A stretch of DNA of 64,000 nt from the NCBI GenBank assembly GCA_039820545.1, contig JBCBPW010000007.1, forward strand, positions 1 to 64,000. The letters run 5' to 3'. A program made the translations under genes and the position numbers. Below the pieces are notes generated by a model that was not told where the DNA came from, made no database searches, and saw only the letters and a program-made list of their open reading frames with translations. This document shows, piece by piece, positions 53,009 through 64,000 of this stretch. Every line of letters starts with the position of its first letter. Positions within the stretch are counted from its first letter, which is position 1. This stretch comes from JALEFZ01 sp039820545. GTDB taxonomy: Bacteria > Bacteroidota > Bacteroidia > J057.

Positions 53009-54463
53009 ATGAAATTATCATTTCTACTGATGGCAGGGGCATTATGTGCCCTCCTTACACTACCCGCATGGGGTCAGACTGGCGTAGGTACGCCTAGCTC
53101 ATCTATTCAATTCAGTACAAACTCAGCCACTTCAGGTGGTGTGGCTCCTCTTGCACATGCACAGGTAGCACCATTTGGAAGTATTTTCGGAAACGCCACT
53201 TGGGCATCTATCGGTCGTTCTCCATTTGCCCCTCCAGGAGCCAGTGCATCTGAAGTACCTTACGGTATCCGTATCCAAAAAGAAGGAAACTTTGCCCTTT
53301 TCAACCTTTTGGAGAGAAACAATGGTTTCTTTGGATCTTCTGAAGATCTTATCTTAGGTTTCGGAGAAAGTACAAGCAACACATTGCGTGTACGTTTCAT
53401 CAGCGATCAGTTCACAAATACATTCAGAGACTTGATGACATTTTCATCTGCTAGTATTGGAATCAATACGCAATCTTTCACAGGTGTCAATGCAATCAAC
53501 AGAACTACTTCAAGTCTGGCAGCAACTTCTTTGCGCGGATTAACTATTGTAGAGTCAACTACTACCTTTGGTTTCAATACAGGTGTAGCTGGAGACGTCT
53601 CAAACCGTACAGGATCAGGGGTAGATTATGCAGGACGCTTCAGTGTTTCTAGCTCTAATGCACCTACACGTGCCGCAGGTTTCTTCACAGGAGACATTGT
53701 GTACAGTGGGTCTCTACAGGGTCCTTCTGATCGCAAGCTTAAGCGCAACATCAAGGAAGAAACAGGACACCTAGATAGACTCATGCAGTTGAATACTTAC
53801 ACGTACAACTTCAAGACTGACGAGTATGACTACATGGCCCTACCTACTGAATTGCAGCATGGATTGATCGCTCAAGAATTGGAGAAAGTATATCCTGAAC
53901 TTGTGAAGGAATATGCCGCACCTATTAACAAATTGAATGAAGAAGGTACAGACGTAGAACAGGATGGTATGATGTACTACAAATCTGTCAATTATACTAA
54001 TCTTGTGCCTGTATTGATTGGTGCCATCAAGGAGATGCAAACTCAGACTACCCAAGAGCTCACAGATAAGGATGTACAGCTTGCTGAAAGAGATGCGCAG
54101 ATTGCATCTAACGAGGCGCGCATCGCAAACCTAGAGGCTGCACTTGCCGAACTCAAAGGTACGGCTTCTGATGCTCCCGCAAACACCAGCTGGTCTAACT
54201 TTGGAGAAGCTGAGCTGATGCAGAACACGCCTAATCCATTCACAGAGCAAACAACGATCCGTTACAACTTGCCTGAAAACTTCGAAAGTGCGGTTCTTTT
54301 CGTTTATGACATGAATGGTCGCCAAGTCAACAGCTTCAACAATCTTTCTCGTAAGGGAAGCTTGACGATCGAAGGTAGCACGCTAGACGCAGGTATGTAC
54401 ATCTACAGCTTAATCATCGACGGACAGGAAGTTGCTACTAAGCGTATGATCTTGACCAAGTAG
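53009..54463 (+). CDS. S74-chaperone/T9SS surface protein, array member 4 (subtype B)
   Basis: A 484-residue paralogue closest to member 3 (head VAPLAHAQVAPFGSIFGNATW, PYGIRIQKEGN). The passenger diverges (TSSLAATSLRGLTIVESTTTFGFNTGV). The S74 domain starts GPSDRKLKRNIKEE (Ser240, Lys245). The coiled coil is the longest of the five because of an extra heptad-like TQELTDKDVQLAERD insertion. The T9SS domain is nearly identical to its neighbours. Confidence 0.88.
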   Translation: MKLSFLLMAGALCALLTLPAWGQTGVGTPSSSIQFSTNSATSGGVAPLAHAQVAPFGSIFGNATWASIGRSPFAPPGASASEVPYGIRIQKEGNFALFNLLERNNGFFGSSEDLILGFGESTSNTLRVRFISDQFTNTFRDLMTFSSASIGINTQSFTGVNAINRTTSSLAATSLRGLTIVESTTTFGFNTGVAGDVSNRTGSGVDYAGRFSVSSSNAPTRAAGFFTGDIVYSGSLQGPSDRKLKRNIKEETGHLDRLMQLNTYTYNFKTDEYDYMALPTELQHGLIAQELEKVYPELVKEYAAPINKLNEEGTDVEQDGMMYYKSVNYTNLVPVLIGAIKEMQTQTTQELTDKDVQLAERDAQIASNEARIANLEAALAELKGTASDAPANTSWSNFGEAELMQNTPNPFTEQTTIRYNLPENFESAVLFVYDMNGRQVNSFNNLSRKGSLTIEGSTLDAGMYIYSLIIDGQEVATKRMILTK

Positions 54464-54518
54464 ATCAAAAGTATATCACATATAATATACTATATTGGTC
54501 TTCTTTGACCAAAAACGA

Positions 54519-54545
54519 AGCCCTACTGATTCAGTAGGGCTTTTT
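54519..54545 (+). terminator. terminator of S74 array gene 4
   Basis: AGCCCTACTG pairs perfectly with CAGTAGGGCT around ATT, followed by T5. Relative to the other copies the upper stem has changed with compensation. Confidence 0.85.
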
Positions 54546-54587
54546 CGTAGACCATTCTATTTTTATTACTTGAAATATTCAATTTCC

Positions 54588-54730
54588 TATGGGAAATATT
54601 GGGTAATCCTGAGAACGCTACAAATAGGACTTTTCCCTTAAAATGCTCATTATCAAGATAATATGAAAACATGTCTATATGTCCGCTTAGAAGTATGTAA
54701 AATTACCCCAAAAAAATAGTACTACATTGG
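54588..54730 (+). promoter_or_regulatory. promoter block of S74 array gene 5
   Basis: Motif TATGGGAAATATTGGGTAAT at 54588 (a diverged copy), then TTA (54703) - 17 bp - TACATTGG (54723-54730). Confidence 0.55.
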
Positions 54731-54786
54731 AGTGTCCAATAGCCTATGGACATTTTAACCATTCAACATCATAATATCGTTCATCT

Positions 54787-56199
54787 ATGAAATTTTCATT
54801 TCTACTGATGGTGGGGGCATTGTGTGCCCTCCTTACACTACCCGCATGGGGTCAGACAGGAGTAGGTACTCCTAGTTCATCTATCCAGTTCAGCACCAAT
54901 GGGTCGGCTTCAGGTGGTGTCGCTCCTTTGGGACATGGGCAAGAAAATACATTTGGGGATATAGGAGGAAAGTCTACTTGGGCAGCTATCGGTGCAGCAC
55001 CTTTCTCACCTCCAGGAGTAGCAGCTCCTTATGGACTTCGCGTGCAGCGTCGTGAGTCTTTTGGCCTTTTCAATTTGATTGATGGCATTAGCTTTGGAAG
55101 TTTTCAGGGACAGGATCTGATCGTAGGATTTGGAGAAGACAAGGACAATACGCTCCGCATCCGTTATATCAGTAACCAGTTTACCAATACTTTCCGCGAT
55201 TTAGCCATTTTCGGAGACAATAGCATTAGTATCAACACTGCTTCGTCTACAGGTGTCAATGCCATCAACAGGGCGGATGGATCATCTTCAGTAGGTGGAT
55301 CAGGACTTCGTGGTCTTACATTTGTAGATGTAGTACCTAGCTTCGGTTCTGTTATCGGTACTTCAGGAACAGTTTTTAATCAAGTAGGAGGCGGTACAGA
55401 TTATGGTGGGTATTTCAGTGTTTCGCTTTCACTAGCTACTACACGTGCAGCTGGATTCTTCCAGGGAGATCTTGTATATACAGGAGCCCTTCAGGGTCCC
55501 TCTGACCGCAAGCTCAAGCGCAATATCCAGGAAGAGACTGGACACTTGGAGAGACTCATGCAGCTAAACACCTACACTTATGACTTCAAGACCGATGAGT
55601 ATGACTATATGGGCCTCCCTTCTGAGATGCAACATGGTTTGATCGCTCAGGAACTAGAGAAGATCTATCCTGAACTTGTAAAGGAGTATGCTGCCCCTAT
55701 CACACGACTCAATGAAGATGGTACAGACGTAATAGAAGACGGCCTTATGTACTACAAGTCGGTCAACTATACCAACCTAGTTCCTGTACTCATCGGTGCA
55801 GTGAAGGAGTTGGGAGAAAAGACAAATACAATTGATGAGCTAAAAGCAGAAGTAGCTGCCCTGAAGGCTGAAATGGCTGCGATCAGAGGAACAGAAATAC
55901 CTAGTGAAGAACCCGCCAATAGCACTTGGTCTTCTTTTGGTGAAGCTGAACTGATGCAAAATACACCTAATCCTTTCACAGAGCAGACAACGATCCGCTA
56001 TAACCTGCCTCAGAACTTCGAAAGTGCAACACTATTCGTTTACGACATGAACGGTCGTCAAGTCAACAGCTTCAACAATCTTTCTCGTAAGGGAAGCTTG
56101 ACCATCGAAGGTAGTACGCTAGAAGCAGGTATGTATATCTACAGCCTTATCGTAGACGGACAAGAAGTCGCTACTAAGCGCATGATCTTGACCAAATAA
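54787..56199 (+). CDS. S74-chaperone/T9SS surface protein, array member 5 (A/B mosaic)
   Basis: A 470-residue paralogue that is a hybrid. Up to about residue 140 it is subtype A (VAPLGHGQENTFGDI, PFSPPGVAAPYGLRVQRRE, VGFGEDKDNTLRIRYIS). From STGVNAINR onward it is subtype B (LRGLTFVDVVPSFGS, DLVYTGALQGPSDRKLKRNI, HGLIAQELEKIYPELVKEYAAPI). The switch lies at the conserved QFTNTFRDL segment (about 55171-55210). S74 residues are Ser239 and Lys244. Its coiled coil (NTIDELKAEVAALKAEMAAI) is unlike the other four. The T9SS domain is conserved. Confidence 0.88.
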   Translation: MKFSFLLMVGALCALLTLPAWGQTGVGTPSSSIQFSTNGSASGGVAPLGHGQENTFGDIGGKSTWAAIGAAPFSPPGVAAPYGLRVQRRESFGLFNLIDGISFGSFQGQDLIVGFGEDKDNTLRIRYISNQFTNTFRDLAIFGDNSISINTASSTGVNAINRADGSSSVGGSGLRGLTFVDVVPSFGSVIGTSGTVFNQVGGGTDYGGYFSVSLSLATTRAAGFFQGDLVYTGALQGPSDRKLKRNIQEETGHLERLMQLNTYTYDFKTDEYDYMGLPSEMQHGLIAQELEKIYPELVKEYAAPITRLNEDGTDVIEDGLMYYKSVNYTNLVPVLIGAVKELGEKTNTIDELKAEVAALKAEMAAIRGTEIPSEEPANSTWSSFGEAELMQNTPNPFTEQTTIRYNLPQNFESATLFVYDMNGRQVNSFNNLSRKGSLTIEGSTLEAGMYIYSLIVDGQEVATKRMILTK

Positions 56200-56221
56200 T
56201 TCAAAAATTTCAGGTAGTCAG

Positions 56222-56256
56222 TCCCTATGTAGCTTGAAGCTGCATGGGGATTTTTT
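56222..56256 (+). terminator. terminator of S74 array gene 5
   Basis: TCCCTATGTAGCT pairs with AGCTGCATGGGGA (13 bp, two G-U) around TGA, followed by T6. It is unrelated in sequence to the terminators of members 1-4, so the array's right boundary lies before it. Confidence 0.85.
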
Positions 56257-56262
56257 ATTTTT

Positions 56263-57411
56263 CTAAGCCTTTCGAGGGTCCAAAGTCTCCGCCTTGGACG
56301 CATCTTTAAACATCCCCCTGAGCCACTTCTGTGCAGGCAATTCAATGTAGCGATAACTGAAATGTGCAAAAGCAAGAATGACCACGAGAAGTATCCCAAT
56401 CCACATCAATTTTTCACCCAAAGGAGCATCTACTCCTGGATTTTGTGGTCGATAAATCGATCTAATGTAAATCCACCAAACCTGCAAAAATGACATATGA
56501 ATCAAATAGACAGAGAAGGAAATGTCTCCCAGCCAGGTCAACCCTTTTTGATTCAAAATCTTAGCAGCCTTCCCTTCATTAAGTGCTGCACTTAAAATCA
56601 ATGCAGCAAATAGCGGAATCAATACCACATCAAAGACCGCAAAGTGGAGACAAAGGATGATACTTAGCGCTAGGAAGAAAAAAGTCCCATCCCAGGCCCA
56701 GATTCCTTTTTGATCCCTAAAGATTTCGTAAACTTGATAAACGCCTATACCGATCAAGAAACTGCATAGACAACGAACGATTGCCAACTCAAAGATCTCG
56801 TCTAGTTTCCCATCAGGATGATTCAGTACCATTAGGGTGAGACCTGCCAAGGCCAAAATCCATGATACAATCGTACGCCAGTTGAAGCCTCGATTGAGCA
56901 AAGGGAAGAGCCCAACGGCCAGAATATATACCCACCATTCAGCCGCAATGGACCAGGAAGGTAAGTTCCATGCATAAGAATGGGTGATTCCTGTCACTTG
57001 CAAAAAGAAAAGTTGAATAAAAAACTCCGAAGGCTGGTAGAAATTCTTTAGAGCATCCATGGACATTTCCTCGTTGAGCAGAAATTGAAATCCAATCAAT
57101 GGAATGCATAGCAGCAGGGCGAATACATGCACTGGATACAGACGGCTAAACCTCGCCCAGAGATATTTCCTAACCATAGGACCTGTAGGCTTCAGCAGGC
57201 GTTCTCCATAGACATGGCAGATGATGAATCCACTCAGCACAAAAAAGAAATCTACCCATAGGTAACCCTTTGCCAAGATCATGGAAATAGAATTTAAGTT
57301 GCTAAGGTCTTGAAATATCAAGAAATCATTGTAATGAAATAACACAACCATCAGCGCAGCGATGCCACGTAGAGGAGTGAGAGACGGAATGTATCGGGCG
57401 GGCTTATTCAT
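56263..57411 (-). CDS. acyltransferase family 3 membrane protein
   Basis: A 382-residue integral membrane acyltransferase with about ten helices. The N-terminus YIPSLTPLRGIAALMVVLFHYNDF has the family's R-G-x-A and catalytic-region His, and FFVLSGFIICHVYGERL is the second signature. It O-acylates surface polysaccharides, lipids or antibiotics using cytoplasmic acyl donors. It converges on the S74 array; whether it modifies cell-surface glycans related to that array is speculation. Confidence 0.92.
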   Translation of the reverse strand: MNKPARYIPSLTPLRGIAALMVVLFHYNDFLIFQDLSNLNSISMILAKGYLWVDFFFVLSGFIICHVYGERLLKPTGPMVRKYLWARFSRLYPVHVFALLLCIPLIGFQFLLNEEMSMDALKNFYQPSEFFIQLFFLQVTGITHSYAWNLPSWSIAAEWWVYILAVGLFPLLNRGFNWRTIVSWILALAGLTLMVLNHPDGKLDEIFELAIVRCLCSFLIGIGVYQVYEIFRDQKGIWAWDGTFFFLALSIILCLHFAVFDVVLIPLFAALILSAALNEGKAAKILNQKGLTWLGDISFSVYLIHMSFLQVWWIYIRSIYRPQNPGVDAPLGEKLMWIGILLVVILAFAHFSYRYIELPAQKWLRGMFKDASKAETLDPRKA

Positions 57412-57469
57412 GACAAATGAAAGTTATTCAATATATATGGATATGCATGCTGCTTATTTTGCTTAATTC

Positions 57470-57756
57470 AACCCAACCTCCCGCTCTACCTAGCCATCAA
57501 GCTACGTAGCACCCCAAATCTATTAGACTCCTGTCTAACAACACTAAAAAGCAAAGCAACAACCACCGCGCTACCTAGCCATCAAGCTACGTAGCACCCC
57601 AAATCTATTAGACTCCCGTCTAAAAAACCCAAAAAGCAAAGCCCCAACCTCCTGCTCTACGTAGCCATCAAGCTACGTAGCACCCCAAATCTATTAGACT
57701 CCCGTCTAACAACACTAAAAGCAAAGCCCCAACCCCCCGCTCTACCTAGCCATCAA
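57470..57756. repeat. RAYT-associated two-hairpin repeat array (3 full units and 1 partial)
   Basis: Units repeat every 85-86 bp, with stem 1 starting at 57486, 57571, 57657 and 57742. Each full unit has stem 1 CTACSTAGC/GCTACGTAG (loop CATCAA), the linker CACCCCAAATCTA, stem 2 TTAGAC/GTCTAA (loop TCCY), then an AAGCAAAGC-type spacer. The fourth unit stops inside its CATCAA loop, which contains the stop codon of the transposase gene. The spacers are conserved, so this is not CRISPR. A covarying copy is at 252-309. Confidence 0.85.
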
Positions 57757-58304
57757 TACATCCAGACATCTACATCAACTGGCCCTTTTTTCCCAGTATA
57801 ATCTTGGGCAGAAGACCACACATAATCTTCCGCTTGATAAACTAGCCTTGCCTTGACAGGATTCTGATGAATATAATCAATCTTCTGCTGAGCAAAAGTA
57901 CGTGTAGAAATATACTTGGGACAATTATCTTGCACCCAAAATTGAAAATCATCATTCCTCGGATTCCTGTCCCCTCTCCACCTAAACAAATTATACATCC
58001 ATACTTTTCTACTTTCCACGTCTTCCTGAATCAGGATCCGCATCTTACGGCTTACCCACCTTTTATAATCCCTAATCCAATCACAAAGTGGTCTATGGGG
58101 TGAGGTTACGATGAGATGCATCTGATTACTCATAATCACATATGCGTGCACTTGCAAACCGATTTTCTTCTGGTAGAAGGTCAAACTATCTGTGAGTAAC
58201 TGCTTATAATGAGGCCTTGTAAATGCGTCAATCCAATACACGACCGTAAAGGTCAGAAAATGAGGCGCATGTTGGTCAACTATTTGATAACCTGGTGTTT
58301 TCAT
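57753..58304 (-). CDS. REP-associated tyrosine transposase (RAYT, Y1/IS200-like)
   Basis: A 183-residue Y1-type transposase-like protein. The catalytic Tyr144 lies in QKIDYIHQNPVKARLVY, the hallmark of RAYTs, and the metal-binding site region is VIMSNQMHLIVTSP. There the usual His-x-His is Gln61-Met62-His63, so one metal ligand is replaced. RAYTs are single-copy domesticated relatives of IS200/IS605 that act on REP hairpins. The gene's 3' end runs into the repeat array at 57470-57756, the expected arrangement. The frame is open 17 codons upstream, but MKTPGYQIVD is the likely start. Confidence 0.88.
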   Translation of the reverse strand: MKTPGYQIVDQHAPHFLTFTVVYWIDAFTRPHYKQLLTDSLTFYQKKIGLQVHAYVIMSNQMHLIVTSPHRPLCDWIRDYKRWVSRKMRILIQEDVESRKVWMYNLFRWRGDRNPRNDDFQFWVQDNCPKYISTRTFAQQKIDYIHQNPVKARLVYQAEDYVWSSAQDYTGKKGPVDVDVWMY

Positions 58305-58488
58305 GGATTGAGATATTTGTAGAATATAGAAAATCAGGCCATGGGGAGCAAGCAAATCGTGGTAGATGCGTGATCACGATAGGCTTTCACTATTTTTAGA
58401 AAAAAGGATGAATCAGGCTTTAGACTTGCCAAACCCATTTCATCTATTTTTCAATTATACAAAAAATGGACATTCCCTAGATAAGCCC

Positions 58489-62004
<3,516 letters not shown>

Positions 62005-62392
62005 GTTCCAATGCTTTGAGACTGGCCAGTGCGTCCACACTTTACCCTATTCCTCTCTAATAACGACAGGAGAGATACTTCTATTCCTTCTTAAGATGCT
62101 GTACGACTATATAATCCCAGATACTAATAGATTCAAAAATAGTCAATGGAATGGAGAAGATATCGACAGGGTTTCCACAAGACGAAAAAGACGATCTACT
62201 TGTCATCCTTTGTTCATTTAGAAGGTTTCTCACGTATGGCAAGCCCAGACTTTGACGATCTCTAGCATGCATACTGCTAGGTATGATCTTTCCCACCATG
62301 ATTTCACCCTTCCAAATATGTCAAGAATACATTTCCAAACACAATAGATCTTCAAACAGGTTGTACAGTGAAATACATTAAATTCATCCTAT
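62005..62392. other. intergenic region between divergent genes
   Basis: About 388 bp between dnaE and the DUF2461 gene. It is AT-rich with no recognised repeat or RNA gene and should contain both promoters. Confidence 0.35.
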
Positions 62393-63064
62393 ATGCTTCC
62401 TAAATCTGCCATTTTTGAATTCCTCACAGACCTACGCCACAACAACTCCAAGGACTGGATGGATGAAAATCGCGATCGATACCACCAAGCCAGAGACAGA
62501 TGGGTACAAGAAGTAGGGCAAATCCTCGAAGCCTTGGCCGAATTTGATGAAGGGTTTGGGCTATTGGAACCTAAATCTACCCTCTCCCGAATCAACAACA
62601 ACCGAAGATTTCATCCCGATCGTCCGCTGTATAAGGATTACTTCACCTGCGACCCTTCGCTTGATGCGATGCAATTAAGTGTGCTTCACATTTCGATAGG
62701 GCCTGGGACCTCATTTGTAGGGGCAGGCATGCATCATCCTTCATCCGAACACCTCAGACTTTTTCACCAAGCCATTGATTTACATGGAGATGAATTTAGA
62801 GAGATTATTCAGCAGCCAGAGATCAAAGCATTCTATGGGGAATTGTCTACCTCTGATCGAGATTTAAAAACAGCTCCAAGAGGATACGCAAAGGATCATC
62901 CGCACATTGATATCTTAAGGAGAAAGTCCCTCACACTGATGCGAACAATGACAGATGAGGAAGTGTGTGCAGACAATTTTCCTGAATGGATCGCCCGCGC
63001 CTATGAGTTGTTAATGCCATTCAATGCGTATCTTGCTGAAGCCATTCAGAAAGAGTCGGTATAA
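62393..63064 (+). CDS. DUF2461 domain protein
   Basis: A 223-residue soluble protein matching DUF2461: FEFLTDLRHNNSKDWMDENRDRY at the N-terminus, SRINNNRRFHPDRPLYKDYF in the middle, and GAGMHHPSSEHLRLFHQAID. The family is widespread in bacteria and has no established function. A TetR regulator follows 61 bp downstream on the same strand. Confidence 0.9.
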   Translation: MLPKSAIFEFLTDLRHNNSKDWMDENRDRYHQARDRWVQEVGQILEALAEFDEGFGLLEPKSTLSRINNNRRFHPDRPLYKDYFTCDPSLDAMQLSVLHISIGPGTSFVGAGMHHPSSEHLRLFHQAIDLHGDEFREIIQQPEIKAFYGELSTSDRDLKTAPRGYAKDHPHIDILRRKSLTLMRTMTDEEVCADNFPEWIARAYELLMPFNAYLAEAIQKESV

Positions 63065-63125
63065 ATCAGCGTCTTTTTGAATTGATTAGAAGGGGTTTAA
63101 GGACATTTTCTAAAGATCAAACACT

Positions 63126-63698
63126 ATGGATAAGGGAAGCAAATCACAAATTTGGATTCAAGCAGGTTATCAAACCTTTGCCTTGGAGGGTCCTCAAGGA
63201 CTCAAGGTGGAACGACTCGCCAAACAAGTGCAAAAGAATAAATCCAGCTTCTATCACTACTTTGCTGATCTAGATATTTTCACGGAATTCCTTCTCAATC
63301 ACCACCTTCAGCAAGCCCAAATGCTGGCTGTAGAAGAGGCAAAATGTACCTCCTTAGATGAATTGATCGACCTGATCGTAGCGTATAAATTTGACCTTCT
63401 GTTCAATCGCCAACTGAGGGTTCACCGTGAGATTCCAGCCTTTCAGCAATGCTTCGAAAAGACAAATGAACTCACAGCTCAAGCCATCATGGGGATGTGG
63501 GCCAAGATGCTGGGCCTCCACGACAACTCCTACCTAGCCGCGCTCGTGCTCAAACTGGGAATTGAAAATTTCTACCTGCAAATCACCCAAGAAAATTTGA
63601 ATCACGAGTGGCTCCATCAATATTTTTCGTCCTTCCGTACCCTTGTCAATGAATTCAAAAATGCCAAGAATTTATCAGAGTTGAACGGTCCCGTCTAA
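63126..63698 (+). CDS. TetR/AcrR-family transcriptional regulator
   Basis: A 190-residue regulator. The N-terminal helix-turn-helix is ALEGPQGLKVERLAKQVQKN with the recognition helix KSSFYHYFADLDIFTEFLL. The C-terminal ligand/dimer domain is divergent, as usual. No clear palindromic operator was found in the 61 bp upstream. The membrane-protein gene 53 bp downstream on the same strand is a candidate target or partner. Confidence 0.9.
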   Translation: MDKGSKSQIWIQAGYQTFALEGPQGLKVERLAKQVQKNKSSFYHYFADLDIFTEFLLNHHLQQAQMLAVEEAKCTSLDELIDLIVAYKFDLLFNRQLRVHREIPAFQQCFEKTNELTAQAIMGMWAKMLGLHDNSYLAALVLKLGIENFYLQITQENLNHEWLHQYFSSFRTLVNEFKNAKNLSELNGPV

Positions 63699-63751
63699 AA
63701 GACCTGCGCGCTTCCCCCTACTTTAGAGACATCAATATTAAAGTATTCATT

Positions 63752-64000
63752 ATGATGTCTCAAAAATTTCATAAATCCTGGTTAAAAGTATCTTCTGTTG
63801 TGGTCTGGTCATTTGCCCCTGTCTTCTTTTTAGGGACAATGGAGGGAACAATAGAACCCGCTCGCCTTACATTAGATTTCCTAAGTTGGCCAATAGATGG
63901 AAATATAACCTACGCCTCACCTGATACGCGATTTCTATCTGCGCTTACAGGCGGCTTTCTACTAGGTTGGGGGGTGATGATTTGGTGTCTATCTGCCTGG
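63752..64000 (+). CDS. membrane protein of unknown function, cut by the window edge
   Basis: An open frame of 83 codons running off the right end. Translation gives a hydrophobic N-terminal helix (VSSVVVWSFAPVFFLGTM), a polar loop containing PARLTLDFLSWPIDG and ASPDTRFLSAL, and a second helix (GGFLLGWGVMIWCLSAW). Starts at 63752 or 63755 are possible. It follows the TetR gene closely. Too little is visible to name a family. Confidence 0.6.
   Translation, partial: MMSQKFHKSWLKVSSVVVWSFAPVFFLGTMEGTIEPARLTLDFLSWPIDGNITYASPDTRFLSALTGGFLLGWGVMIWCLSAW

Noticed and set aside
47767..56199. S74 domains as a prophage tail-fibre cluster
   Set aside because: Every protein has a signal peptide and a T9SS sorting domain, and no phage structural, lysis or integration genes are nearby.
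57470..57756. Regular 85-86-bp repeats as a CRISPR array
   Set aside because: The whole unit is conserved, with no variable spacers, and it contains two internal hairpins; it abuts a RAYT gene and no cas genes are present.

Overview
The window comes from a Bacteroidota chromosome, most likely a Saprospiria- or Cytophagia-like marine or aquatic bacterium; the genus cannot be told from sequence alone. The evidence is C-terminal type IX secretion (T9SS) sorting domains on six proteins, promoters of the TTG/TTA-N17-TAnnTTTG type, DUF5683 next to parB, a double-glycine natural-product leader peptide, and TPR-fused hybrid kinases. No rRNA, tRNA, CRISPR array, prophage or complete insertion sequence was seen.

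Layout. 1-0.47 kb: an intergenic patch of nested hairpins and a 60-bp inverted repeat. 0.47-12.6 kb: a DPP-IV-type peptidase, a SpoU methylase, a multi-PAS kinase with its single-domain response regulator, an ABC ATPase plus membrane-fusion protein without a permease, and a TPR hybrid kinase. 12.9-23.5 kb: a membrane-anchored HSDR_N nuclease-like protein, aroC, a TRAP permease pair without its binding protein, a PP2C-TPR-Sel1 signalling protein, a GH3 glucosidase and a PhnP-like hydrolase. 23.8-29 kb: a tightly overlapped envelope operon (LolA-like, YidD with an export signal, two TPR/PGLG membrane proteins), then convergent DUF5683 and parB. 29.3-38.6 kb: a SWIM protein, an MFS transporter, a T9SS subtilisin, a DUF1330 protein and a large beta-propeller protein.

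38.8-41.9 kb looks like a decayed RiPP locus. It holds a GG-leader precursor peptide, a lipoprotein, a 57-codon stub resembling the start of a grasp-with-spasm ATP-grasp maturase, and a convergent protein of unknown function with a LigA/leader-like N-terminus. 42.1-47.3 kb carries a Tat-type class V aminotransferase, a DUF3144 protein, and a MarR regulator with two matching operator palindromes that link it to an NTF2-like protein, then a prolyl oligopeptidase.

47.7-56.2 kb is the most striking region. Five tandem paralogous genes, each with its own promoter block and terminator, encode secreted proteins made of a signal peptide, a diversified passenger, an S74 endosialidase-type intramolecular chaperone/autoprotease, a coiled coil and a T9SS sorting domain. 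The fifth is a mosaic of the two subtypes. 56.3-58.3 kb has an acyltransferase and a REP-associated tyrosine transposase (RAYT) abutted by a two-hairpin repeat array; a covarying copy of this repeat lies 57 kb away at the left end of the window. dnaE, a DUF2461 protein, a TetR regulator and a truncated membrane protein close the window.
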